Shown piece by piece: positions 17,887 through 25,917 of a stretch of DNA of 64,000 nucleotides. The notes beneath the pieces were generated by a model. The model was given only the letters and a program-made list of their open reading frames with translations, made no database searches and was not told the origin of the DNA. Position numbers and translations under genes: made by a program. This DNA is from Flavobacteriales bacterium (GTDB lineage Bacteria; Bacteroidota; Bacteroidia; Flavobacteriales_D; Crocinitomicaceae), in assembly GCA_013373595.1 (NCBI GenBank), contig JABXHO010000032.1:1-64000 (forward strand), written 5' to 3'. Every line of letters begins with the position of its first letter. Within the stretch, counting starts at the first letter, position 1.

Positions 17887-19434
17887 TTAATGCTCTTGTA
17901 GCTCTCTCGTCAATAACGAACCCGCCTTCACTTCAGGGAAAATATCACTGTACTTCAACACCAAATGCTCTTCTGCTCGTCGATTGACCATTGCTCTTCT
18001 CAATTCTGAAGGTGTATGAACACCCGTTGCCGCAATCAACTCGCTAAAGCTTATGATGGTTCGACGATGGTAATTTTCTGCTCGCTTCGCTTTGTCTTCC
18101 ACATCCAGACCTTTCATGAGTCCTTTCTTTTGCGTAGCAACTCCTACTGGACAGGTATTGTTATTACATTGCAAAGCTTGAATACACCCAATTGACATCA
18201 TCATTGCCCGTGCACTATTCGCCATGTCTGCTCCAATCGCAATCACACGCGCGATATCGAAGCCACTAATTATTTTTCCTGACGCAATCACACGAATATC
18301 TTTTTTGAGATCATACCCAATTAGTGTATCAACAACAAACGCCAACGCGTCGATCATTGGCATACCCAACGAGTTCGAAAATTCCACAGGAGCTGCTCCA
18401 GTTCCTCCTTCTCCGCCATCTACAGTAATAAAATCAGGTTTGATTCCCGTTGAAATCATCGCTTCACAGATGTCCACAAACTCTTGCTTTTTACCTACAC
18501 ATAATTTAAAACCAACTGGCTTTCCTCCCGACTTTTCTCTCAACAACTGAATGAATTCCATCAACCCTTTGGCAGAAGAAAACGCAGAGTGAGAAGGTGG
18601 TGAGTGTACGGCTGTGTGTGGCTTGACGTGTCGAATTTTCGCAATTTCCTCCGTGTTTTTAACTGCTGGTAGGATTCCTCCGTGGCCCGGCTTTGCTCCT
18701 TGTGACAACTTCAACTCGATCATTTTTACGTTCTCAAGTGTTGCCTTTTTTTCATAAAGCTCTTCCGAAAATTTGCCGTCTTCTGTACGACAACCAAAAT
18801 ATCCTGTTCCAATTTGCCAAATCAAATCTCCTCCAGGTTCCAAGTGATAGGAGCTAATTCCTCCTTCACCGGTATTGTGAGCGAACCCGCCCATTTTGGC
18901 GCCTTTATTCAATGCCAACACCGCATTCTTGCTGAGCGATCCAAAACTCATCGCTGAAATATTAAGAATACTCGCCGAGTACGGCTGCTTGCAATCTGCA
19001 CCTCCAACGAGCACTCTTGGTTCATCATTATCCAAATGATTACTCGCATACATTGAATGATCCATCCACTCGTAGCCTACTTCGTAGACATCCATCTGCG
19101 TTCCAAACGGAACAGTATCATTCACATCCTTCGCTCGCTGGTAAATCAAGGAACGAAACACACGACTAATTGGGCGACCTTCCGTATCGGTTTCAACGAA
19201 GTACTGCATGATTTCGGGACGGATTTTCTCCAACATGTATCTACCATGTCCCAACACAGGAAAGTTGCGTTTAATGGCGTGTTTTTTCTGAAGAATATCA
19301 ACAATTCCTATCAAAATTAGCGGTCCAAAAACGACCATACTCCATAACACCTTTGGTGTCCAAAAATAAGAAAGTGCACCAACCGCACTCATGATGATTA
19401 TGCTGGCGAGGATAAATATATTACGTGGATTCAT
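17887..19434 (-). CDS. FMN-binding glutamate-synthase (GltB-domain) family protein
   Basis: 515 residues. An N-terminal hydrophobic stretch (about 7-45, two TM helices) is followed by a GltS synthase-type TIM barrel: SAMSFGSLSKNAVLALNKGAKMGGFAHNTGEGGIS near 155-190, KPGHGGILPAVK, FITVDGGEGGTGAAP, and a C-x5-C-x4-C cluster motif (CIQALQCNNNTC) that would hold the 3Fe-4S centre, followed by PVGVATQ. The amidotransferase domain of full GltB is missing, as in the stand-alone family found in many bacteria; whether it makes glutamate is uncertain and the membrane anchor suggests another redox role. No gltD-like gene is adjacent. Confidence 0.88.
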   Translation of the reverse strand: MNPRNIFILASIIIMSAVGALSYFWTPKVLWSMVVFGPLILIGIVDILQKKHAIKRNFPVLGHGRYMLEKIRPEIMQYFVETDTEGRPISRVFRSLIYQRAKDVNDTVPFGTQMDVYEVGYEWMDHSMYASNHLDNDEPRVLVGGADCKQPYSASILNISAMSFGSLSKNAVLALNKGAKMGGFAHNTGEGGISSYHLEPGGDLIWQIGTGYFGCRTEDGKFSEELYEKKATLENVKMIELKLSQGAKPGHGGILPAVKNTEEIAKIRHVKPHTAVHSPPSHSAFSSAKGLMEFIQLLREKSGGKPVGFKLCVGKKQEFVDICEAMISTGIKPDFITVDGGEGGTGAAPVEFSNSLGMPMIDALAFVVDTLIGYDLKKDIRVIASGKIISGFDIARVIAIGADMANSARAMMMSIGCIQALQCNNNTCPVGVATQKKGLMKGLDVEDKAKRAENYHRRTIISFSELIAATGVHTPSELRRAMVNRRAEEHLVLKYSDIFPEVKAGSLLTRELQEH

Positions 19435-19497
19435 CTCTAAGAATTGCTGTTTAAGCTATGAAGATAATAACCTGATCTCGATTCTCGGCGATTCCAT

Positions 19498-19818
19498 TCA
19501 ATTAATCCCTGACAAATAGCAGTCGAGGGCATCAGTAAACATGTGAAAAAGCAGGCCAACACCGATAACACGCGTTTTTTTGAAGAAAAGTAAAATGGGG
19601 TACAATGCAATGGCAATATACGAGTGAAGCGGATGAAAATTAATGCTGCAACGCGCAGGATCAAATATCGGATATGCGAAGAGATGATCTAAATCGACAA
19701 GCATTGTTGCCACCATCAGGAGCCATGCAACTTTCCAATTCTTTCGAAAAAAGATCCATGCGATCAATCCAGGGGCGAGGATATGAAGGAAATAATGAAG
19801 AAGTGTTTGGAGGAGCAT
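19498..19818 (-). CDS. DUF6122-like small membrane protein
   Basis: 106 residues from the ATG at 19818 (MLLQTLLHYFLHILAPGLIAWIFF). Three to four TM segments and the characteristic polar signature ML-VDLDHLFAYPIFDPARCSINFHPLHSY, with several conserved His/Asp, followed by FHMFTDALDCYLSGIN, fit the Bacteroidota family DUF6122 as I know it. The DLDH...H...H...DALDC pattern suggests a metal site in the membrane, resembling LexA-induced metal-dependent hydrolases of the YdjM/YbcI type. Function unknown. Confidence 0.7.
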   Translation of the reverse strand: MLLQTLLHYFLHILAPGLIAWIFFRKNWKVAWLLMVATMLVDLDHLFAYPIFDPARCSINFHPLHSYIAIALYPILLFFKKTRVIGVGLLFHMFTDALDCYLSGIN

Positions 19819-19873
19819 GGAAGGTTGCAGTGCTGTATATTGTGCTTTTCGGTTGAAGAAACTGTGACCAATA

Positions 19874-19914
19874 AAAAAGGAGAACAACCGATTGACTATC
19901 AGTTATTCTCCTTT
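19874..19914 (-). terminator. Intrinsic terminator of the bacilliredoxin gene
   Basis: Read on the minus strand, outer arms AAAGGAGAA/TTCTCCTTT (9 bp, at 19906-19914 and 19876-19884) and inner arms AACTGAT/ATCGGTT with one G-T pair close on a 5-base loop, followed by a T-run. It begins 20 bp past the bacilliredoxin stop codon. Confidence 0.85.
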
Positions 19915-19933
19915 CGTTTAAACATTTTTGAGA

Positions 19934-20350
19934 CTAGTTACAAAACTCTTTGTACGCCTCTTTCAAGTTTTCCGCAATCATTTGCGCTGTTCCGCCTTCG
20001 ATGTGGTGTCTTTCTAGGAAGTGTACCAATTTTCCATCTTTGAACAAAGCAATAGATGGAGAAGATGGAGGGTAAGGAAGGAAGTACTTTCGTGCTTGGT
20101 TTGTTGCTTCACCATCAACTCCTGCGAACACAGTTCCCAAGACATTTGGTTTTGCATCGCTATCTAATGACAACTTCACTCCAGGACGCATATTTCCAGC
20201 TGCACACCCACAAACGGAGTTTACAACCATCAATAAGGTTCCTTCTGTATTTTTTATGATTGCATCAACTTCTGATGGCTCTGTTAACTGCGTAAATCCT
20301 GCGCTCGTTAAATCGTCCTTCATTGGTTGAACTAATTCTGGTGGATACAT
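19934..20350 (-). CDS. BrxA/BrxB-family bacilliredoxin
   Basis: 138 residues, full family length. The start MYPPELVQPMKDDLTSAGF and the redox motif VCGCAAG with Cys47 and Cys49 (C-G-C) identify the YphP/YqiW group. In Bacillus these proteins remove bacillithiol from mixed disulfides on proteins; many Bacteroidota carry bacillithiol, so the same de-bacillithiolation role is likely in the cytoplasm. It is transcribed alone, with a terminator downstream and a good -7 element (TACCTTTG) at 20377-20384. Confidence 0.93.
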   Translation of the reverse strand: MYPPELVQPMKDDLTSAGFTQLTEPSEVDAIIKNTEGTLLMVVNSVCGCAAGNMRPGVKLSLDSDAKPNVLGTVFAGVDGEATNQARKYFLPYPPSSPSIALFKDGKLVHFLERHHIEGGTAQMIAENLKEAYKEFCN

Positions 20351-20376
20351 AACGTTTTATGTTTTTAAGATTTATA

Positions 20377-20384
20377 CAAAGGTA
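20377..20384 (-). promoter_or_regulatory. Probable -7 promoter element (TACCTTTG) of bacilliredoxin gene
   Basis: Exact match to the Bacteroidota TAnnTTTG consensus on the minus strand, 26 bp before the start codon. I see no clear TTTG -33 element at the usual spacing, so this is tentative. Confidence 0.4.
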
Positions 20385-20510
20385 CGATTCTTCATTGAAG
20401 CTTTTACATGTAAACGAATTATCTTCCTAGGTAACTTGTTTTTTGATGCGAGTTCACTTTTTAACGTAATTCGTTGGAGTTGACTTCCATCAATTGCGAC
20501 AAAACAACAG

Positions 20511-21554
20511 TTATTTATTCAGATATCGCTCGATACGAACTTCAGGATCGAGCTCTTTTCCGTCCAGAAGGAAATCGACAAACTCCTTGGACAAAAGCGG
20601 ACAGAGCAAATATCCTTTCGAGCCCAAACCATTGAATACATGATAGTGTGGATGGTTAGGATGTGTACCAATGTACGGACGTCGGCTAATTGGCCCGGGA
20701 CGAATTCCTGCTTGTTGACGCACAACCTCCACTTTTTCATCAATGATGAATGAAAGTTTTTCAAGGATTTCGTTTCTTCCTTCCTCCGTGAGTTCCAACG
20801 AAGTGTTATTCCAATCGATGGTGGCACCAATTTTAAATTCTTTATTCCCCAAAGGAAGATTGAAGCACTTTCGGTTCAGCGATTCATCTTCTGGAAGTTC
20901 CTCGGAGCGCACTGTTAACACTTCTCCTTTTGTCGGGTTAATCGGCAAGAAGGAAAACCACGGATTATCCATTCCATGATAACCTTCACAGAAAATAATG
21001 TCGTCATAGTGCTCACCTTTGTATGTCGTTCCCTTCAGTTCTTCGTAATCAAACGTTTCGTTGAGAATTGTTCCTTTTTCAGCGATAATTTGCTTCGCAG
21101 CGGGCAAAAAACCAATGGGATGAACCACAAAGGCATTTTTGATTCGCCCTGAACCGAATGGGTTTTTACAGCGATCGTACGTATCATCCGACTCTTCCAA
21201 TGGCGTCATGTAATCCGTGAAATCTTCTCTCAACTGCTTTTTCTCCCAAAGTTCTCGTTCGTGCTCCGTAGAAAACAGGCGCCGAATGGGTAATTTCTCG
21301 AAAAATTTTGTCCCTGATTCCTCTTCAATGGAAGAATAAAACGACTTGAGGTAAGGGATGAAATCATCTACACGCCAACCTTTCGTCATTCGCCGAAACA
21401 CCAATGGATTGATGAGTCCAGCGGCAATAATTGAACTGACATTTTTGCCATTGTCAACGAGCGTGACGTCCACGTTTTTGCGTAATAGCTGAATCGCTAC
21501 GCTCACGCCAGATAATCCAGCACCCACCACCACTATTTTTCGAGAATTTGACAT
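20511..21554 (-). CDS. FAD-dependent oxidoreductase (DAO family)
   Basis: 347 residues from the ATG at 21554 (MSNSRKIVVVGAGLSGVSVAIQLL). The Rossmann dinucleotide motif GAGLSG is near residues 11-16 and a second basic/acidic hinge follows (VTLVDNG). Downstream is a D-amino-acid-oxidase-like fold with GAT-x-D (FKIGATIDW) and the C-terminal YIGTHPNHPHYHVFNGLGSKGYLLCPLLSKEFVDFLL FAD-contacting region. Such enzymes oxidise amines or amino acids, for example glycine or sarcosine, giving H2O2. The C-terminal domain resembles that of MnmC but there is no methyltransferase part. Substrate unknown; single-gene unit. Confidence 0.85.
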   Translation of the reverse strand: MSNSRKIVVVGAGLSGVSVAIQLLRKNVDVTLVDNGKNVSSIIAAGLINPLVFRRMTKGWRVDDFIPYLKSFYSSIEEESGTKFFEKLPIRRLFSTEHERELWEKKQLREDFTDYMTPLEESDDTYDRCKNPFGSGRIKNAFVVHPIGFLPAAKQIIAEKGTILNETFDYEELKGTTYKGEHYDDIIFCEGYHGMDNPWFSFLPINPTKGEVLTVRSEELPEDESLNRKCFNLPLGNKEFKIGATIDWNNTSLELTEEGRNEILEKLSFIIDEKVEVVRQQAGIRPGPISRRPYIGTHPNHPHYHVFNGLGSKGYLLCPLLSKEFVDFLLDGKELDPEVRIERYLNK

Positions 21555-21675
21555 GCTCAAAGATTCAAAAAAATGTTCGGGAATTCCGAATAAATTACGC
21601 CGTACAGAAACTTTCAGCCCTTCTTTTTACTAAGAATGATTCCAAATTAACTACTTTAGTTCTTCATTTCATCGT

Positions 21676-22209
21676 ATGAAAAGAAGGATTACAGGAATCT
21701 TATTATTGTTCTGTCTTGCCTTGCCCATCCCGGCAATGTTTACCTTCTTGCACTATCAAAAGAAACAAGTACGAAAAGACGTCAAGCATCAAATAATTGC
21801 TGGAATCGACCGCTCAGAACTGGTTCTACTAAAGTTCACAAAAAAAGAGTGCGAAACAACACTTCGCTGGAATCATGCAAAAGAATTCGAGTTTGATGCC
21901 TCCATGTACGACATTGTAGAAGCCGAAGTAAAAGATGGTTTGGTTCACTTCTGGTGTTGGTGGGACAACAAAGAAACCAAGCTGAACAAGCAACTAGACA
22001 ATTTGCTTCTTGGTGCTTGGAATCATAACCCGCTTCAACGGAAAAACAAAGAGCGACTGACGAAACTCTACAAGTCCCTCTTTTTTGAATCCGATGCTCT
22101 ATTGAACCCGAAAATTCCCGTCGATACAGAACAAATGAACACTTCATACGATTTTGGTTTTTTAACGAGATCATATCCTCCCCCCGTTCCACCTCCCGAA
22201 ATCTGTTAA
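21676..22209 (+). CDS. Small membrane-anchored partner of a TonB receptor, function unknown
   Basis: 177 residues with one N-terminal TM/signal segment (residues 5-27, ITGILLLFCLALPIPAMFTFL) and a periplasmic domain of about 150 residues containing WNHAKEFEFDASMYDIVEAEVKDGLVHFWCWWDNKETKL. It ends in a Pro-rich tail (YPPPVPPPEIC). I recall similar W-x-x-[HE]-x-x-E-F ... YDIV ... W-D-x-K-E-T proteins encoded before TonB-dependent receptors in Bacteroidota, and here the receptor starts 78 bp downstream on the same strand, so a shared uptake role is inferred. No characterised homologue is known to me. Confidence 0.6.
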   Translation: MKRRITGILLLFCLALPIPAMFTFLHYQKKQVRKDVKHQIIAGIDRSELVLLKFTKKECETTLRWNHAKEFEFDASMYDIVEAEVKDGLVHFWCWWDNKETKLNKQLDNLLLGAWNHNPLQRKNKERLTKLYKSLFFESDALLNPKIPVDTEQMNTSYDFGFLTRSYPPPVPPPEIC

Positions 22210-22287
22210 ACACGTTTTCTACTTAACCTAAGTCTGCGAAGCCTCTTTTTGTGGACTATTCCTATATGTTTAACATGATAATTAACC

Positions 22288-24696
22288 ATGATGAAAAAAA
22301 TATTCATTACATGGTTATTGCTTGGTTTGTGCACTATTGCCCAATCTCAAACAATAACTATAAAAAATAAAGAAACGGGAGCTCCAATCGAAGCTGCCAA
22401 TCTTCGGAGTGAATCTCCACGAGCCTATGCGACAACCAACGCACGCGGTCAGGCAGACATTTCGATGTTTAAAGGAGCAAAAGCAATACAAATTGGAACA
22501 TTTGGCTTCAAAACGGAAACAAGAAGCTACACAGAGTTGGAGTCGTCTTCATTCGAACTATCGTTAACTCCCTCCAATTTGGACCTCGAAGGTGTGGTCA
22601 TTTCAGCCACTCGCTGGAACCAGAGCTCCAGTAACGTCCCTTCAAAAATCATTTCCATTTCTCCAACTGACGTTGCGCTGCAGAACCCTCAAACCGCTGC
22701 CGACTTACTTGGTATTTCTGGCAAGGTCTTCATTCAAAAAAGTCAACAAGGAGGAGGAAGCCCAATGATACGCGGATTTGCGACGAATCGTCTATTGTAC
22801 ACCATTGATGGTGTTCGCATGAATACCGCAATCTTCCGAGCAGGAAATATCCAAAATGTGATTTCGCTCGACCCTTTCGCTATGGAAAACACAGAAGTGT
22901 TCTTCGGTCCTGGATCGGTGATTTATGGAAGCGATGCCATTGGAGGTGTGATGAGTTTTCAAACCTTAACTCCACAAATGTCGCTGGAAGACAAACCTTT
23001 GGTTACCGGAAAAGCCGTAAGCAGATACGCCACGGCGAACAGTGAAAAAACAGCTCATTTCGACATCAACGTAGGTTGGAAAAAGTGGGCAATGGTAACG
23101 AGTGTCTCCGCTAACGATTTTGGCGATTTACGAATGGGAAGTAAAGGTCCGGATGAGTATTTGCGCCCATTTTACGTTCAACGAATCGACAGTATGGACG
23201 TGGTGGTTACCAACGATGATCCCAAGGTGCAAAAACCATCTGGCTATTCGCAAATCAATATGATGCAAAAGATTCGATTCAAACCAAATGAAAAGTGGGA
23301 TTTCCAATATGGTTTCCACTATTCAGAAACATCGGAATATGCTCGGTACGATCGACACATCCGCTACAAAAATGGACTTCCGAGATATGGAGAGTGGTCG
23401 TACGGTCCGCAAAAGTGGATGATGAACAACTTCAACATCACGCACACAGGAAACAATGCTGTTTATGATGAAATGACAATCCGTTTGGCACAACAATCCT
23501 TTGAGGAAAGTCGCATCACGCGCGACATCAACAAGCCCGACCGCGAAACACGTATCGAGGAAGTAGAAGCCTACTCGGCCAATATCGATTTTGTAAAATC
23601 TCTTGGAAAGAAAAACAAGTTGTTCTACGGAGTAGAAGCGGTGTTGAATGACATTACATCTACAGGAATCAACGAGAACATTTCAACGGGTGATATTAGT
23701 GCTGGGGCCACTCGCTACCCTCAGTCTTCTTGGGCATCTTATGGTGTGTATGTCACCGATCAATTTAAAGTTTCGGATAAGTTCCTGCTTCAAGCAGGAT
23801 TTCGATACAACCAATTCCAGTTGGATGCCGCGTTCGACACAACATTTTATCCATTTCCCTATACTTCTGCCAAGTTGAACAATGGCGCACTAACGGGAAG
23901 TTTAGGGTTTGTGTACCGTCCAAGCAACAAATGGGTGATTAGTGCCAATGCTGCTTCGGCATTTCGTTCTCCCAACGTGGATGATATCGGAAAAGTATTC
24001 GATTCAGAACCTGGATCTGTTGTGGTTCCCAACCCCAATTTGCAAGCAGAGTACGCCTACAACATGGACGTAAGCGTAGCCAAAGTTTTTGGTGATGTAG
24101 TAAAACTTGATTTGACCGGTTACTACACCCTCTTGCAAAATGCGTTGGTTCGTCGAGATTATACACTCAATGGGCAGGACAGCATTCTTTATGATGGTAC
24201 GTTGAGTCAAGTGCAAGCCATTCAAAATGCAGCCGTTGCTAATGTTTACGGAGTACAAGCTGGTCTGGAAGTGAAATTACCGAATGGATTTGGGCTCTCT
24301 TCAGACTTCAACTATCAGTTAGGGGAAGAAGAACTGGACGATGGTACGCGAAGTCCATCTCGACATGCTGCTCCATGGTTTGGAGTAACACGCTTCATCT
24401 ACAATGCGCACCGACTCAACATGCAATTGTATGTAATGTATAGCGGAGAAAAAAGCTTTGAGGATTTACCCGAAGGGGAAAAAGGGAAAGATTACATCTA
24501 TGCCATCGACGAAAATGGCAACCCCTACTCGCCGGGATGGTACACACTCAATTTCAAGGCGATGTACAGTTTTGCGACCAATTTTGCCGTAAGCGCAGGG
24601 TTGGAAAACATTACTGATCAGCGCTATCGTCCATACAGCTCGGGAATTGTTGCTCCAGGAAGAAATTTCATTCTTTCGGTTCGCTACACTTTCTAA
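22288..24696 (+). CDS. TonB-dependent receptor (heme-receptor-like subfamily)
   Basis: 802 residues. Signal peptide 1-20; a carboxypeptidase-regulatory-like beta domain about 22-95; a plug domain from about 105 (VVISATRWNQSSSNVPSKIISISP ... GGGSPMIRGFATNRLLYTIDGVRMNT ... FFGPGSVIYGSDAIGGVMSF); then a 22-strand barrel ending in the aromatic residue of VRYTF. It mediates energy-coupled uptake across the outer membrane. The FRAP/NPNL region typical of heme receptors is present as AFRSPN ... NPNLQAEYAYN, but I see no His between these motifs, where heme receptors have their ligand. The ligand therefore stays open. It follows the small membrane-anchored gene and may form an operon with it. A start at the second Met (22291) is equally possible. 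Confidence 0.92.
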   Translation: MMKKIFITWLLLGLCTIAQSQTITIKNKETGAPIEAANLRSESPRAYATTNARGQADISMFKGAKAIQIGTFGFKTETRSYTELESSSFELSLTPSNLDLEGVVISATRWNQSSSNVPSKIISISPTDVALQNPQTAADLLGISGKVFIQKSQQGGGSPMIRGFATNRLLYTIDGVRMNTAIFRAGNIQNVISLDPFAMENTEVFFGPGSVIYGSDAIGGVMSFQTLTPQMSLEDKPLVTGKAVSRYATANSEKTAHFDINVGWKKWAMVTSVSANDFGDLRMGSKGPDEYLRPFYVQRIDSMDVVVTNDDPKVQKPSGYSQINMMQKIRFKPNEKWDFQYGFHYSETSEYARYDRHIRYKNGLPRYGEWSYGPQKWMMNNFNITHTGNNAVYDEMTIRLAQQSFEESRITRDINKPDRETRIEEVEAYSANIDFVKSLGKKNKLFYGVEAVLNDITSTGINENISTGDISAGATRYPQSSWASYGVYVTDQFKVSDKFLLQAGFRYNQFQLDAAFDTTFYPFPYTSAKLNNGALTGSLGFVYRPSNKWVISANAASAFRSPNVDDIGKVFDSEPGSVVVPNPNLQAEYAYNMDVSVAKVFGDVVKLDLTGYYTLLQNALVRRDYTLNGQDSILYDGTLSQVQAIQNAAVANVYGVQAGLEVKLPNGFGLSSDFNYQLGEEELDDGTRSPSRHAAPWFGVTRFIYNAHRLNMQLYVMYSGEKSFEDLPEGEKGKDYIYAIDENGNPYSPGWYTLNFKAMYSFATNFAVSAGLENITDQRYRPYSSGIVAPGRNFILSVRYTF

Positions 24697-24768
24697 CCGA
24701 AGGTTTTTGAAGTCAACCATTGTGTTGGTCGGTGCTCCTGCGCGGATCAACACCTCAAACGAAGCCTT

Positions 24769-25011
24769 ATGTTTAGAAATACAGTTAAAAAGCTTCTTGG
24801 TAAACAGGAAGAAGTAACGCTCATTGATATCGATGAACTGTACAAAGAAACGATCGTCCATCTGTCGTTGGAAGCGCGTGTCCATTATTGCAACAATTTA
24901 ATTCAAACGTGCATTTTGGATGTGAATAACGCGAAAATTCAGTCAGAAAAGGATAAAATCTACACGCTGATGAATGCAGCGAAGCGTGAAATTGACCACA
25001 TGAACGAATAA
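24769..25011 (+). CDS. Small acidic/helical protein of unknown function
   Basis: 80 residues beginning MFRNTVKKLLGKQEEVTLIDIDELYKETIVHL. It is predicted mostly helical, with two Cys (YCNNLIQTCIL), no signal peptide and no TM segment, so cytoplasmic. It lies 72 bp after the TonB receptor stop and immediately before a strong terminator, consistent with being the last gene of that unit. I recognise no family; the normal codon usage and the terminator position support it being real. Confidence 0.55.
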   Translation: MFRNTVKKLLGKQEEVTLIDIDELYKETIVHLSLEARVHYCNNLIQTCILDVNNAKIQSEKDKIYTLMNAAKREIDHMNE

Positions 25012-25026
25012 AAAGCCAAAAACGGA

Positions 25027-25063
25027 AAATCCCTGCCACGACAAATGGCAGGGATTTCTTTTT
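25027..25063 (+). terminator. Intrinsic terminator
   Basis: Perfect 12-bp arms AAATCCCTGCCA (25027-25038) and TGGCAGGGATTT (25046-25057), 7-base loop, followed by CTTTTT. It lies 15 bp after the small helical gene and also faces the converging DUF2807 gene. Confidence 0.9.
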
Positions 25064-25076
25064 CCAAAAGGTGCGA

Positions 25077-25790
25077 TCAATTCTTATTGATGTTTGATGC
25101 TCCTGAAGTATTAATGTGTGTAATTACGGGATCACCTTTGTAGTTTAAGGTACTCGCTCCCGAAAGCTCAACGCTCATTGAATTGAGAATTGTTAAGAAT
25201 GCCGTGCTCGCCCCAGATAGTTTTACATCCAAGGTTTCAATTTCGAATTCGTATTTGCGCAAAGTGCTCGCTCCAGACAAGTCAACAAATGCATCCATTG
25301 CGGTTCCATTCACTTTTGCTGTTGAGGCTCCACTCAATTCAATATCTCCTTGTGTTACGTTTACTTCTCCTTCAAAATTACTCGCTCCACTCATGTCCAA
25401 ATTAAAGTCGTTCGCTACGAGTGCATTGTTCAACCTCACTCTTGATGCTCCAGAAAGTTCGAAATGATCAAGCTGGGTTGTCGTAATGTGAATTTTAACT
25501 GGTTTCTTCGTCGAAATGCGCTTGTTGTGTTGAAAATGAAGCTTCAATTTTCCAGATACTACCTCTGTTCTGATAAACTCATGTAGGTTTTCTGGAGCTT
25601 CCACTTCGAGTAATTCCTGCGTGGGAGAATATGTAACATCTACTTCGAATGCATCTTCTACTTCAACTCGAGTAAAATTGTCTACCGCACGAATTTCTGT
25701 GGTAACCGTACTTGAACCTTTTATCTTCTTACAACTGGTGCTTGCAACGGCCACAACAGCCAATGAAAGAACGAATGCAAACTTTTTCAT
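25077..25790 (-). CDS. DUF2807 (GIN-domain) lipoprotein, copy 1
   Basis: 237 residues from the ATG at 25790 (MKKFAFVLSLAVVAVASTSCKK; lipobox Cys20). The mature part is the DUF2807/head-GIN beta-helix domain: F-T-R-V-E-V-E-D-A-F-E-V-D-V-T at the start (about 37-51), then at least six turns marked by the phrase LSGAS (for example FELSGASRVRL, VDLSGASTLRKY, VELSGASTLNYKG). These proteins are surface lipoproteins or putative auto-transporter-type adhesins of unknown ligand, common in Bacteroidota. A promoter nearly identical in layout to that of the ECF sigma gene lies 30 bp upstream. A paralogue is at 40812-41540. Confidence 0.88.
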   Translation of the reverse strand: MKKFAFVLSLAVVAVASTSCKKIKGSSTVTTEIRAVDNFTRVEVEDAFEVDVTYSPTQELLEVEAPENLHEFIRTEVVSGKLKLHFQHNKRISTKKPVKIHITTTQLDHFELSGASRVRLNNALVANDFNLDMSGASNFEGEVNVTQGDIELSGASTAKVNGTAMDAFVDLSGASTLRKYEFEIETLDVKLSGASTAFLTILNSMSVELSGASTLNYKGDPVITHINTSGASNINKN

Positions 25791-25819
25791 AATGATCTTT
25801 TTAATATTTGTATCCTTAT

Positions 25820-25870
25820 GACAGTTCGAAGAATGATTCACCCCTACGTACAAACTATTTTTTTTTGAAA
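25820..25870 (-). promoter_or_regulatory. Putative ECF-sigma promoter, site A
   Basis: On the minus strand, TTTCAAAAAAAA, then after 12 bases TAGGGGT, after 7 bases TCTTCG-type sequence (TTCTTCG) and after 2 more CTGTC, ending 29 bp before the DUF2807 start. The same blocks with the same spacing occur before the sigma gene (29223-29273). GGGGT and GTC are separated by 17 bp, a usual ECF -35/-10 distance. Confidence 0.65.
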
Positions 25871-25917
25871 AAATTTAATTCTCCGCAAAAACTGCTGATT
25901 CACTGATGTTTCCGTGT

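Noticed and set aside
17887-19434. Canonical assimilatory glutamate synthase large subunit
   Set aside because: The glutaminase domain is missing, the N-terminus is membrane-anchored and there is no gltD partner, so only the family name is used.
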